DNA from: an uncultured Collinsella sp.
Lineage (GTDB): Bacteria > Actinomycetota > Coriobacteriia > Coriobacteriales > Coriobacteriaceae
NCBI GenBank assembly: GCA_900542635.1
Contig: UQOJ01000025.1
Location: 1 to 27,013 of the forward strand
Direction of reading: 5' to 3'
Length of the DNA: 27,013 nt
Shown: positions 6,461 through 13,507 of the stretch, one piece after another
Numbering within the stretch: the stretch's first letter is position 1
Layout: each line of letters opens with the position of its first letter
Program-made: the position numbers and the translations under genes
Notes under the pieces: generated by a model
What the model was told of the DNA's origin: nothing
What the model saw: only the letters and a program-made list of their open reading frames with translations
The model's database searches: none

Positions 6461-6591
6461 GCGCATTTACGCGCATAGACTTGCGCGATAATGCGCATAG
6501 CCGCGCAAACATCTGTCAACTATGGTTAAAAAATGACCGTAAAGCGAATATACACGCAAATACAAGCAAATGCGCGCACATTTGTGCGAAT
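6461..6591 (+). promoter_or_regulatory. helically phased GCnnAT array upstream of the oxidoreductase
   Basis: GCGC-centred hexamers begin at 6461, 6471, 6483, 6493 and 6503; GCGAAT, GCAAAT, GCAAAT, GCACAT and GCGAAT begin at 6544, 6556, 6566, 6576 and 6586. Spacing is 10-12 bp, one helical turn, and the two groups are 41 bp (four turns) apart around an AT-rich core that may hold the promoter. The pattern fits a cooperative binding site, perhaps for the DeoR-family protein of this operon (inference). Confidence 0.5.
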
Positions 6592-6638
6592 ATAGGGCTG
6601 TTGGAAATGAAGAACTTCCGATGACTCAGGAGGCACAT

Positions 6639-7718
6639 ATGGCAGATTCCAAGCAGGTTCCACTCGACTCCGCGGCAGCAGCAAAGGCGGCGTTTGCTTC
6701 GGTCCAGGGCAAGCCATTTCCTAACGACATTTTTACGGCACCCGAGCTTCGTTGGGCTGTGATCGGGTGCGGTGTTATCGCCAACCAGATGGCCCAGTCT
6801 CTCGCCCTTGCCGGCCGCAGGCTCGCGGGTGTCGCCAACCGCACGCTGTCCAAGGCCCAGGCTTTTGCCGAGCAGTATGGCGTCGAGAAGGTGTACGAGA
6901 CGGTTGAGGATCTCTACGCCGATCCGGACATCGACGCCGTCTATATCACCACGCCGCACAACACGCATATCACCTACCTGCGTGCCGCGCTGGCCGCCGG
7001 CAAGCACGTGCTCTGCGAGAAGGCCATTACCCTCAACTCTGCCGAGCTCGACGAGGCTCGTGCCATCGCCGACGAGCACAACGTGGTCCTTATGGATGCC
7101 ACCACGGTGCTTCACATGCCGCTGTATCAGGAGCTGTGCCGCCGTATGGATGCCGGCGAGTTTGGCCGCATGAACCTCGCCCAGCTCAACTTTGGCAGCT
7201 ATAAGGAGTACGGCGACCTGACCAACCGGTTCTACAACCGTAGTCTCGCCGGCGGCGCCATGCTCGACATTGGCGTGTATGCGTTCTCCGTCATGCGCCT
7301 CTTTATGGCCAGCCAGCCCGCTGAGGTTGTCTCGCTCGGCAACACCTGTGAGACCGGCGTTGACGTCGCGGGTGGCATTGTCTGCCGTAACGCCGAGCAG
7401 CAGCTGGGCGTCGTGAGCCTTACGCTCCACTCCAAGCAGCCAAAGCGCTCGGTCATTAGCTTTGACAAGTGCTATATCGAGGTCAACGAGTATCCGCGCG
7501 CCGACCATGCGACCATCGTGTGGACTGCGGACGGGCACCGTGAGGAGGTCCACGCCGGCACCGAGGCATACGCTCTGTGCTACGAGATGGCCGACCTGGA
7601 GAAGGCCGTTGCCGGCGATGATTCGAAGCGCGAGCTTCTGGGCTATGCTTCCGATGTTATGGAGCTGATGACCAAGCTCCGCGCCGACTGGGGAGTCGTG
7701 TACCCCGAGGAGGAGTAA
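6639..7718 (+). CDS. Gfo/Idh/MocA-family oxidoreductase
   Basis: A 359-aa NAD(P)-dependent dehydrogenase of the Gfo/Idh/MocA family, which usually oxidises sugars, inositols or related polyols. The Rossmann domain has GCGVIA at residues 43-48 and the family CEK motif (CEKAIT, 126-131), where the Lys is the expected catalytic residue; the usual EKP is EKA here. The C-terminal half fits the family's alpha/beta substrate domain. ATG 6639 is chosen for AGGAGG 6 nt upstream; upstream in-frame ATGs lack this. The next gene, a DeoR-type regulator, starts 3 nt after the stop, so the pair is an operon. The substrate cannot be told from sequence. Confidence 0.88.
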   Translation: MADSKQVPLDSAAAAKAAFASVQGKPFPNDIFTAPELRWAVIGCGVIANQMAQSLALAGRRLAGVANRTLSKAQAFAEQYGVEKVYETVEDLYADPDIDAVYITTPHNTHITYLRAALAAGKHVLCEKAITLNSAELDEARAIADEHNVVLMDATTVLHMPLYQELCRRMDAGEFGRMNLAQLNFGSYKEYGDLTNRFYNRSLAGGAMLDIGVYAFSVMRLFMASQPAEVVSLGNTCETGVDVAGGIVCRNAEQQLGVVSLTLHSKQPKRSVISFDKCYIEVNEYPRADHATIVWTADGHREEVHAGTEAYALCYEMADLEKAVAGDDSKRELLGYASDVMELMTKLRADWGVVYPEEE

Positions 7719-7721
7719 GCG

Positions 7722-8468
7722 ATGCTTGCGGAAGATAGGCTCAGCGCGATTGTGTCGATGGTGCAGCGGGCCGGCTCGGTTACCGTGCCGGAGCTTGCCG
7801 AAGCCCTGGGCGTGACACCGTCCACCATTCGCCGCGACTTGCAAACGCTCGACCGCGCGCACCGTATCGCCAAGGTACACGGAGGCGCGACGAGTCTGGA
7901 GCGCGCGCACGTGACGCGCGACCTGACGCTTAATGAGCGCAGTGATCTCCATAACGATGACAAGGAGCGCATCTGCGCCCGTGCCGCGGCCCTGGTGGAG
8001 CCCGATAGCTTTGTGTATATCGATTCGGGCTCCACGACCCTCAAGCTCATCGAGCATCTTCCGCGCCTTGAGGGTGTCACCTATGTGACCGATTCCGTGC
8101 TCCATGCTCAGCATCTCGCCCTGCGCGGTATGCGCACCGTGGTGCTAGGCGGCGAGCTCAAGCCCGAGACCGAGGCGCTCGTCGGTCCCGATGCCTTGGC
8201 AACCCTGGACCGTTATAACTTCAACTGTGGTTTTTGGGGTTCCAATGGCATCGCCGCCGAGCAAGGTCTCACCACACCGGATATCGAGGAAGCGCAGGTC
8301 AAGCGTGTCTCGATGCGCCATACCGCCAAACGCTTCGTAATCTCGGACGCCAGCAAATTTGGCATGGTGGCGCCCGTCAAGTTCGCGGACTTCCGCGATG
8401 CAACGATCATCACTGCGGGCGAGGTGCCCGCCAAGTACCAGTCGATGGACAACGTCATCACGGTCTAG
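7722..8468 (+). CDS. DeoR/GlpR-family transcriptional regulator
   Basis: A 248-aa repressor-type protein. Residues 1-57 form a DeoR winged HTH (recognition helix in TPSTIRRDLQTL, wing KVHGGA). The sensor domain has DSGSTT (101-106), FWGSNGI (171-177) and SDASKFG (208-214), the usual phosphosugar-binding signatures of the DeoRC domain. GAGGAG at the end of the preceding gene provides the ribosome binding site, with 3 nt between the genes. Its partner dehydrogenase suggests control of a sugar or polyol pathway. It probably regulates its own operon through the phased hexamers upstream (inference). A terminator follows at 8554-8590. Confidence 0.9.
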   Translation: MLAEDRLSAIVSMVQRAGSVTVPELAEALGVTPSTIRRDLQTLDRAHRIAKVHGGATSLERAHVTRDLTLNERSDLHNDDKERICARAAALVEPDSFVYIDSGSTTLKLIEHLPRLEGVTYVTDSVLHAQHLALRGMRTVVLGGELKPETEALVGPDALATLDRYNFNCGFWGSNGIAAEQGLTTPDIEEAQVKRVSMRHTAKRFVISDASKFGMVAPVKFADFRDATIITAGEVPAKYQSMDNVITV

Positions 8469-8485
8469 CGACGGGACGAGGCCAA

Positions 8486-8522
8486 AACCACCACAAAGGT
8501 GCCTGTCCCCATTGTGGTGGTT
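8486..8522. repeat. REP-like palindrome with GGTGCCTGTCCCC core, copy 1
   Basis: AACCACCACA (8486-8495) and TGTGGTGGTT (8513-8522) form a perfect 10-bp inverted repeat around a 17-nt loop holding GGTGCCTGTCCCC. Its GGGGACAG complement links it to the units at 6225-6285. A partial copy lies at 8858-8879 in the same orientation. Confidence 0.6.
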
Positions 8523-8553
8523 AGTAACGAAAACTGAGTAGTTTTCTCAATAG

Positions 8554-8590
8554 AAAAGCGGCAACGTCCATCACGGGCGTTGCCGCTTTT
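8554..8590 (+). terminator. intrinsic terminator after the DeoR-family gene
   Basis: AAAAGCGGCAACG (8554-8566) pairs with CGTTGCCGCTTTT (8578-8590) around an 11-nt loop. The A- and T-rich ends mean it could stop transcription in both directions. Confidence 0.85.
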
Positions 8591-8606
8591 GCTGTCTGCC
8601 GTTTTG

Positions 8607-8822
8607 TCTAAATCTGTAACAACTAGACCGTTAAAAGTGGGTTAGATGTTACAGATTGAGATACTTCCGAACCTTGCCGTCCCTTTGTCTCGATCTGTAA
8701 CATCTGGGACCGATTTTGACGAGTTATTGTTACAGATTGAGATTTTCCCTTAAGGGGGATTTGAATGTCTCGATCTGTAACAGATAGACCGGAAAATGGG
8801 TTCTGACTGTTACAGATCGAGA
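8607..8822. repeat. three 55-nt palindromes at an 80-81 bp period
   Basis: Units lie at 8607-8661, 8688-8742 and 8768-8822, each exactly 55 nt. Each has a 15-nt left arm (consensus TCTCGATCTGTAACA), a 25-nt interior and the inverted arm (TGTTACAGATCGAGA). Interiors differ but keep a GACCG near the left. Spacers are 26 and 25 nt and unrelated to each other. Arms are therefore about 40 bp apart throughout, in alternating orientation. There is no coding potential and no adjacent transposase or cas gene. Confidence 0.85.
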
Positions 8823-8857
8823 CGTTTTGGGACCGTGGCTGAGCTGTTGCGACAAAG

Positions 8858-8879
8858 CCACCACAAAGGTGCCCGTCCC
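8858..8879. repeat. REP-like element, copy 2 (partial)
   Basis: CCACCACAAAGGTGCC followed by CGTCCC matches 8488-8509 with one difference. The right arm is degenerate (TTGGCAGG). With copy 1 it brackets the terminator and the three 55-nt palindromes as direct repeats. Confidence 0.55.
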
Positions 8880-8892
8880 TTATTGGCAGGTT

Positions 8893-9552
8893 TTAGGGCT
8901 CCCAGGGGCAGGGGGCTTCGATGTGGATGTGCTCGCCGGTTACGGGGTGCGTAAAGGACACGCTGTGGGCGTGGAGCATCAGGCCGCAGGGGCGCGGCGT
9001 GCCGTACAGGTCGTCGCCTACCAGGGGATGACGCTCGCTCGCCAGATGCACACGGATTTGGTGCTTGCGGCCGGTGAGCAGCTCGACATCGATATACGAG
9101 CGCGTGGGCAGGCCACGACGGCTCTTAAGGCGCTTGAGCACCTTCACACGCGTCTGAGACGGCTTGCCGCTGGCGCCGACGCGCATCTTTCGGCTGTCGT
9201 GACGGTCGCGGGCGATGGGCTTGTCGATGAGCTTTTCGTTCCAGTCGATCTTGCCCTCGGCGAGCGCCAGGTAGTGCTTTTCGAACGCGTGGTCGATGAC
9301 CATCTGGTCAAAGGCGGGCTGCGTCTGCTTGTCGAGCGAGAACAGCACCACGCCGGTGGTGTCGCGGTCCAGGCGGTTGAGCGGCTGCATGTCGGTCGCG
9401 GCAAAGCCGTCGCCCATCGCCAGCAGCAGGTCGCTGGCGTAGTCGGTGAGCGTGCGCTCGCCGGTGCCATCGCCGTGGACGATCATGCCGGCGGGCTTGT
9501 CGATGGCCATGAGCCAGGCGTCGCAGTAGAGGACTTGAGGTTCTTCGTTCAC
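8893..9552 (-). CDS. RluA-family pseudouridine synthase
   Basis: A 219-aa enzyme that isomerises specific uridines in rRNA or tRNA to pseudouridine. The NRLDRDTTG motif (residues 59-67) holds the catalytic Asp62; the usual first residue of this motif is His. The downstream GRKHQIRVHLA and the PLVGDDLYG segment are standard. It lacks the N-terminal S4 domain of RluC/RluD, so it resembles the short RluA/TruC type. It starts at GTG, with GAAAGG 8 nt upstream. The gene lies 15 nt downstream of the U32 gene and is probably co-transcribed. The target uridine is not predictable here. Confidence 0.9.
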   Translation of the reverse strand: MNEEPQVLYCDAWLMAIDKPAGMIVHGDGTGERTLTDYASDLLLAMGDGFAATDMQPLNRLDRDTTGVVLFSLDKQTQPAFDQMVIDHAFEKHYLALAEGKIDWNEKLIDKPIARDRHDSRKMRVGASGKPSQTRVKVLKRLKSRRGLPTRSYIDVELLTGRKHQIRVHLASERHPLVGDDLYGTPRPCGLMLHAHSVSFTHPVTGEHIHIEAPCPWEP

Positions 9553-9567
9553 GTGTAAGCCTTTCGG

Positions 9568-12060
9568 TTAGCTGATTCCCACAAACATGCAGCCCGAGGT
9601 CGCCCCGCGTAGACGGGCGGCGGGCTTGCGGCCGGCCCGCGCTGCTTCGACGGCACGACGGACACGGGCGACGGCACGGCCCACCTCATCCGTCTCGAGC
9701 AGCGTTCCGTCCACCATGAGGCGACGCACGCCGGCATCGAGCAGCTGAGGAACCTGCGGCGTGAGGTCGATGGGGTAGGCGTCGTACAGGCGAGAGCGGC
9801 CGTGGATGTCGGTGCGGACGGGCATGACCTTGCCGTCGATATTCTTGAGCGAGAGTTTGCGAGCACGCAGGCGGCAGTTGGCACAATCGTGGATGCAGCC
9901 GTTGGCAACCTGCAGAATGCAATGCTCGCTTGTCATGACGCGCGGGCGGCCAAAGACGGTGATGCCCAGAGCCGCGGGCGCGGCGGCGCCAAGCGAGACA
10001 ATCTCGTCGAGCGTGATCTCGGGCGAGAGCCAAAACGCACCGGCTCCGCGCTCGGCAAGCGCCTCCATGCAAGGCGTGTTGTGCACCGGCAGGCAAGAGC
10101 GAATCTCGGCCGTGACGCCGGCATGCGCGGCTACGGCGAGCTCGGAGATATTGCCGACGGCGACGGTGACTCCGGCATTGATCCAGGGATCGACGCGCTC
10201 GTGGTCGACGGCGCGGCAGACCTCGTCGAGTACGGGCACGATACTCTGCTCAAATGCATCGGCAGGGGAGAGTCCGACAGCCTCGAGCACATCGGTGGTC
10301 ATGTAGATGCGCGTGGCGCCCTCGGCACGAGCTGCCTCGGCGGCTTCGAGCGTGGTGACGGCGGCGCAGATCTGTGGCTCCTCGCGGTAATGCTCGGGCA
10401 TGGCGCGCGTACATTTGTCGAGCACCGGCAGCTCGAGCGTTTTCGCGCGCTCCTCGTATGGTGCCAGAATGGCCTCCTCCAATGCTTTGCAGGCGGCGGC
10501 GCGCACCTTGTGCACGGCAGAGAAGCCCATACCGCAGCCCTCATCGAGCGCCACATCAAAGCTCGCAGCCTCAAAGGGAGAGGAGCCCATGCGCCCGACG
10601 TGCTCTACCAGATCGGATGCCTCGACGGCGCGGGTCTTGGCAGCCTCGACGGTAAAGCCGGTGGCGGTGGCAGTGAGCGCGGGGTCGTCGCAGCAGGTGA
10701 GCGTAACGGTAAACGGCTTGCCCAGACGCACCACGACGGACACATCTACGGCGCGGCGGCGCAGCACGTCGCGCTTGAGCGCGGCGCCGGCGGCGTCGAT
10801 GGCACGCTGGCTGCGAATCACGCGGACGCGGCAGCCCTCGGGCATGCTGCGGGGTACGCGACATTCGATGATGTCACCGGCGGCGGCATCATCGGCGGCA
10901 ATGGTGGTCAGGAACTGGTCGAATTCGTCGTCGTGGCGAAGCTCCAGCAGGTCGCCCTTGCCCACGGGCTCAAACAGCTCAATGCGGGCGATGGCGGCGC
11001 GGCGACGGCGGTCGTCGGGCTTGAGGCCGCGCACATCGCGGTTGGCCGGGCGGCTGCCTAGCACTGTGCCCACGATCTGGCCGCGGTTGTTGGAACGCTC
11101 GTAGCTCATCATCTCGTCGCCCGAGGTACCGTCCTGATAGGCGTGCGTAAAGTCTCGGTTAAAGCAACGCTTGAGCTGGCGCTGGCGGGCGGCTTCCTCG
11201 TCCTTGGCAACGGTGGATCCGGATAGCATGTCGTCAATTTCGTGACGATACACATCAACGATGGAGTACACGTAATCGGGCGCCTTCATGCGGCCCTCGA
11301 GCTTGAGCGACGCGGCACCGGCGTCATACAGACGGCGAACAAGCTGTGAGGTGTTGGTGTCACGCGGGCATAGCGCGCGCTCGCGGCTGGCAGGGGAGAG
11401 CGAGCGGCCGTTCTCGTCGATCAACTCGTAAGGCAGGCGACAGGGCTGAGCGCACATGCCGCGGTTGGCCGAGCGGCCCGCCATGGCAAAGCTCGACAGC
11501 AGGCACAGACCCGAGTAGCAAAAGCAGATGGCACCGTGGCTAAAGACCTCAAGGTCCACATCGGGCGCGGCGTTGTGAATGGCGGCGATCTCGTCGATGG
11601 AGAGCTCGCGCGAGAGAGTCACGCGGTCGGCGCCCTGCTCGCGGCACCAGATAGTTCCGCGGTCGTCGTGGATGTTCGCCTGGGTCGAGATATGCGTCTC
11701 GATGCCGGGCATGGTGCGCTTGACTTCAAAGAACAGGCCCCAGTCCTGGATGATGAAGGCGTCGGCGCCCAGCGTGGAGCAGCGATGGATGAGCTGCAGT
11801 GCATCGCCCATCTCGGACTGCTTGATGACGATGTTGACCGTGACGTAGACGCGCGACCCGGCTAGATGCGCGGCGCGGCAGGCTTGCTCAAAGGCCTCGT
11901 CGGTAAAGTTGGTTGCCTTGCGGCGGGCGTTGAAGCTGCCCATGCCGCAGTAGATGGCATCGGCGCCCGCGGCGAGCGCGGCGGCAAAGGGCTCCGGGCC
12001 TCCGGCGGGGGCCAAAAGCTCGGGCCTGCGGTTAGTGGTTCGGCTGGCGGTTGCGGTCAT
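9568..12060 (-). CDS. U32-family peptidase-like protein (RlhA-type)
   Basis: An 830-aa U32 protein. Members once called collagenase-like peptidases include RlhA, which hydroxylates C2501 of 23S rRNA, and the tRNA hydroxylase TrhP. LLAPAGG at residues 15-21 opens the TIM-barrel-like domain. The U32 signature EVFSHGAICFCYSGLCLLS spans 171-189, and Cys179, 186, 203 and 207 are candidate Fe-S ligands. A DUF3656-like middle region follows, then a second U32-like C-terminal part with CIHDCANC. It is longer than RlhA (about 650 aa) because of this last part. GAAAGGCAGG lies before the ATG. Its coupling to a pseudouridine synthase supports an RNA-modification role over proteolysis. Confidence 0.87.
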   Translation of the reverse strand: MTATASRTTNRRPELLAPAGGPEPFAAALAAGADAIYCGMGSFNARRKATNFTDEAFEQACRAAHLAGSRVYVTVNIVIKQSEMGDALQLIHRCSTLGADAFIIQDWGLFFEVKRTMPGIETHISTQANIHDDRGTIWCREQGADRVTLSRELSIDEIAAIHNAAPDVDLEVFSHGAICFCYSGLCLLSSFAMAGRSANRGMCAQPCRLPYELIDENGRSLSPASRERALCPRDTNTSQLVRRLYDAGAASLKLEGRMKAPDYVYSIVDVYRHEIDDMLSGSTVAKDEEAARQRQLKRCFNRDFTHAYQDGTSGDEMMSYERSNNRGQIVGTVLGSRPANRDVRGLKPDDRRRRAAIARIELFEPVGKGDLLELRHDDEFDQFLTTIAADDAAAGDIIECRVPRSMPEGCRVRVIRSQRAIDAAGAALKRDVLRRRAVDVSVVVRLGKPFTVTLTCCDDPALTATATGFTVEAAKTRAVEASDLVEHVGRMGSSPFEAASFDVALDEGCGMGFSAVHKVRAAACKALEEAILAPYEERAKTLELPVLDKCTRAMPEHYREEPQICAAVTTLEAAEAARAEGATRIYMTTDVLEAVGLSPADAFEQSIVPVLDEVCRAVDHERVDPWINAGVTVAVGNISELAVAAHAGVTAEIRSCLPVHNTPCMEALAERGAGAFWLSPEITLDEIVSLGAAAPAALGITVFGRPRVMTSEHCILQVANGCIHDCANCRLRARKLSLKNIDGKVMPVRTDIHGRSRLYDAYPIDLTPQVPQLLDAGVRRLMVDGTLLETDEVGRAVARVRRAVEAARAGRKPAARLRGATSGCMFVGIS

Positions 12061-12217
12061 ATCCTGCCTTTCAAAATGCTCAGATATTCAAAAGTATAGT
12101 GACGTCGCTGCGGTGGGCGACGCCCGCAGCCTAAGCAGGACAAAGTCTTCAGCAGCTTGGACTGGCTGCTCCACATGAGAACCGTTCAGCGGTTCGGGGA
12201 AACCGTTGGGCGATAAA

Positions 12218-12247
12218 ATATTCTCGCAAGCTGATAATATTCTTGCA
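12218..12247 (+). promoter_or_regulatory. direct repeat in the ridA promoter region
   Basis: ATATTCTCGCA (12218-12228) and ATATTCTTGCA (12237-12247) are 11-mers with one mismatch, 19 bp apart, each preceded by GATAA. The second overlaps a GATAAT (12233-12238) that could be the -10. Operator half-sites are the simplest reading. Confidence 0.4.
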
Positions 12248-12279
12248 TCAAACAGAAACCTTGAGTACTATCCCAATCA

Positions 12280-12327
12280 AGCGCGGTGTTCAGACCGAAC
12301 TGTGCCTCCCGGTGTGAACACCGCGCT
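12280..12327 (+). promoter_or_regulatory. long hairpin in the ridA 5' leader
   Basis: AGCGCGGTGTTC (12280-12291) pairs perfectly with GAACACCGCGCT (12316-12327), and ACCG/CGGT adds an inner stem. It lies 33 nt before the ridA ATG and has no T-tract, so it is a leader structure or an operator rather than a terminator. Confidence 0.5.
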
Positions 12328-12360
12328 CACGCTCTCTCAATTGATCGTAAGGAGAAAAAC

Positions 12361-12738
12361 ATGAGCAAGACCGTCGTGTCTTCCGATAACGCACCCGCAG
12401 CCATCGGCCCGTATTCCCCCGGTATCCAGGCCGGCAACATGGTGTTCCTGTCCGGCCAGCTGGGCATCGATCCCGCGACCGGCAAGATGCCCGAGGGCGT
12501 CGTGGCCCAGGCCAAGCAGTCCCTCGCCAACGTTGAGGCCCTGCTGACCGCTGCCGGCGCCACCTTTGCCGATGTCGTCAAGACCACGGTCTACCTGGCC
12601 GACATTGCCGACTTCGCTGCCGTGAACGAGATTTACGCCTCCAAGTTCGAGGCTCCGTTCCCCGCGCGCAGCGCTTTCCAGGTTGCCGCCCTTCCGGCCG
12701 GCGGTCTGGTCGAGATCGAGGTCGTCGCCGCTCTCTAA
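12361..12738 (+). CDS. ridA: RidA family enamine/imine deaminase
   Basis: A 125-aa YjgF/YER057c/UK114 protein. RidA enzymes hydrolyse reactive 2-aminoacrylate and related imines made by PLP enzymes. The start (DNAPAAIGPYSPGIQAG), FLSGQLGIDPATG and the end PARSAFQVAALPAGGLVEIE are signatures; the Arg in PARS is the conserved carboxylate-binding residue. ATG 12361 is chosen for AAGGAG 6-8 nt upstream and for matching family length; an earlier in-frame ATG at 12286 lies inside the leader hairpin region. It converges on the YheO-like gene across a shared terminator. Its place beside a nitrogen/purine cluster fits a protective role (inference). Confidence 0.93.
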   Translation: MSKTVVSSDNAPAAIGPYSPGIQAGNMVFLSGQLGIDPATGKMPEGVVAQAKQSLANVEALLTAAGATFADVVKTTVYLADIADFAAVNEIYASKFEAPFPARSAFQVAALPAGGLVEIEVVAAL

Positions 12739-12767
12739 GGCGTTGGCCACAACTAAACATGACATGC

Positions 12768-12806
12768 AAAAAGACCCTGCAGCGCGTGCGAGCTGCAGGG
12801 TCTTTT
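12768..12806. terminator. bidirectional terminator between ridA and the YheO-like gene
   Basis: AAAAGACCCTGCAGC (within 12769-12783) pairs with GCTGCAGGGTCTTTT (12792-12806) around an 8-nt loop. A-tract and T-tract ends let it serve both converging genes. Confidence 0.88.
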
Positions 12807-12850
12807 GTCAAGTGACGGATCGCTTGTGGAGCCGCGCTCCATTTTGCTCG

Positions 12851-13507
12851 TTAGCCCTCCTTGCGAACTTTTTGCAGGTAGCGGTAGACGCTGGGCTCCG
12901 AGATGCCCAGCGCGGTGGCGGCGCAGGCCACGGCGCCCTTGAGCATGAACACCCCGTTGCCGTTGAGGTGGCGAATGACGTCCACGCGGTCGCTCTGACC
13001 AAGCGACGCTACATCCAGCCCGCGCGCGCTCAGCAACTCGGCAATGCTACGGTCGATGAGCTCCTGTGTGGACTCCGAAAGGCTTTCGACCTCGATAGGG
13101 GCGGGCTCCGTGCGCGTCGGCGCCGCGTCGAAGCACGCCATGAGCTGCTGCGCCATGGCGTTGATGGAGCGCACGGTCGAGAGGTCGGTGTTGACGCAGA
13201 GCATACCGACGATCTCGTCATTCTCGCGGATAAAGTACGTCGCTGACTCCAACGTCTTGCCTCCGGCGCCGCGTCCCTCGTAGCCCGTAATAAACGGCAG
13301 GTCGCGATACTTGGGGTCGTGCATGATCTTGAGTGCCAGATCGGTGGCGGGACCGCCGACCTTGCGGCCGCTCACGATGCCGTTGCGAATATCGACGATG
13401 GCGTGGTCGGGATCCGAGAAATCGTGCAGCACGATTTCACTGTTTTTGCCGAGTATCTGCTCCAGAAAATCGACCATCGGCAAAAAGCGGCGTACGGTCT
13501 CGTTCAA
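12851..13507 (-). CDS. YheO-like PAS/HTH transcriptional regulator
   Basis: A 218-aa regulator with an N-terminal YheO-type PAS_6 domain (LPMVDFLEQILGKNSEIVLHD, then NEIVGMLCVNTDL-type text near residues 90-115) and a C-terminal HTH_22 ending in ALGISEPSVYRYLQKVRKEG. DauR and YheO are family relatives; ligands are mostly unknown. I choose TTG 13507 because AAAGGAG ends 6 nt upstream and the resulting MNETVRRFLPMVDF start fits family length; an upstream ATG at 13648 would add 47 residues crossing the promoter region. It is divergent from the purine permease, making it the best candidate for local regulator of that cluster (inference). Confidence 0.85.
   Translation of the reverse strand: MNETVRRFLPMVDFLEQILGKNSEIVLHDFSDPDHAIVDIRNGIVSGRKVGGPATDLALKIMHDPKYRDLPFITGYEGRGAGGKTLESATYFIRENDEIVGMLCVNTDLSTVRSINAMAQQLMACFDAAPTRTEPAPIEVESLSESTQELIDRSIAELLSARGLDVASLGQSDRVDVIRHLNGNGVFMLKGAVACAATALGISEPSVYRYLQKVRKEG

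Larger units (their letters stand above)
6155..6638. other. gene-free region: terminator, REP-like repeats, phased promoter region
   Basis: No gene is supported across these 484 bases. In order it holds the rplX terminator, two copies of a GGGGACAG palindrome plus a degenerate third, a separate hairpin at 6314-6342, a stretch without visible structure (about 6343-6440), and the phased GCnnAT array in front of the oxidoreductase gene. Confidence 0.6.
8469..8892. other. gene-free region with terminator and two repeat families
   Basis: The 424 bases between the DeoR-type gene and the convergent pseudouridine synthase gene hold no coding sequence. They contain two copies of a CCACCACAAAGGTGCC element (8486-8522 and 8858-8879), a terminator, and three 55-nt palindromes. 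Confidence 0.65.
12061..12360. other. divergent promoter region of U32 gene and ridA
   Basis: This 300-nt stretch separates two divergent genes. On the - strand TATACT (12093-12098) is a possible -10 for the U32 gene, without a clear -35. GCTGCGG (12107-12113) and CCGCAGC (12124-12130) form a hairpin. On the ridA side there is an 11-bp direct repeat and a large leader hairpin. Confidence 0.5.

Noticed and set aside
8607..8822. Integron attC sites
   Set aside because: Arms resemble a GTTAC-containing palindrome, but the RYYYAAC/GTTRRRY core sites are not met, no integrase is present and no cassette genes lie between units.
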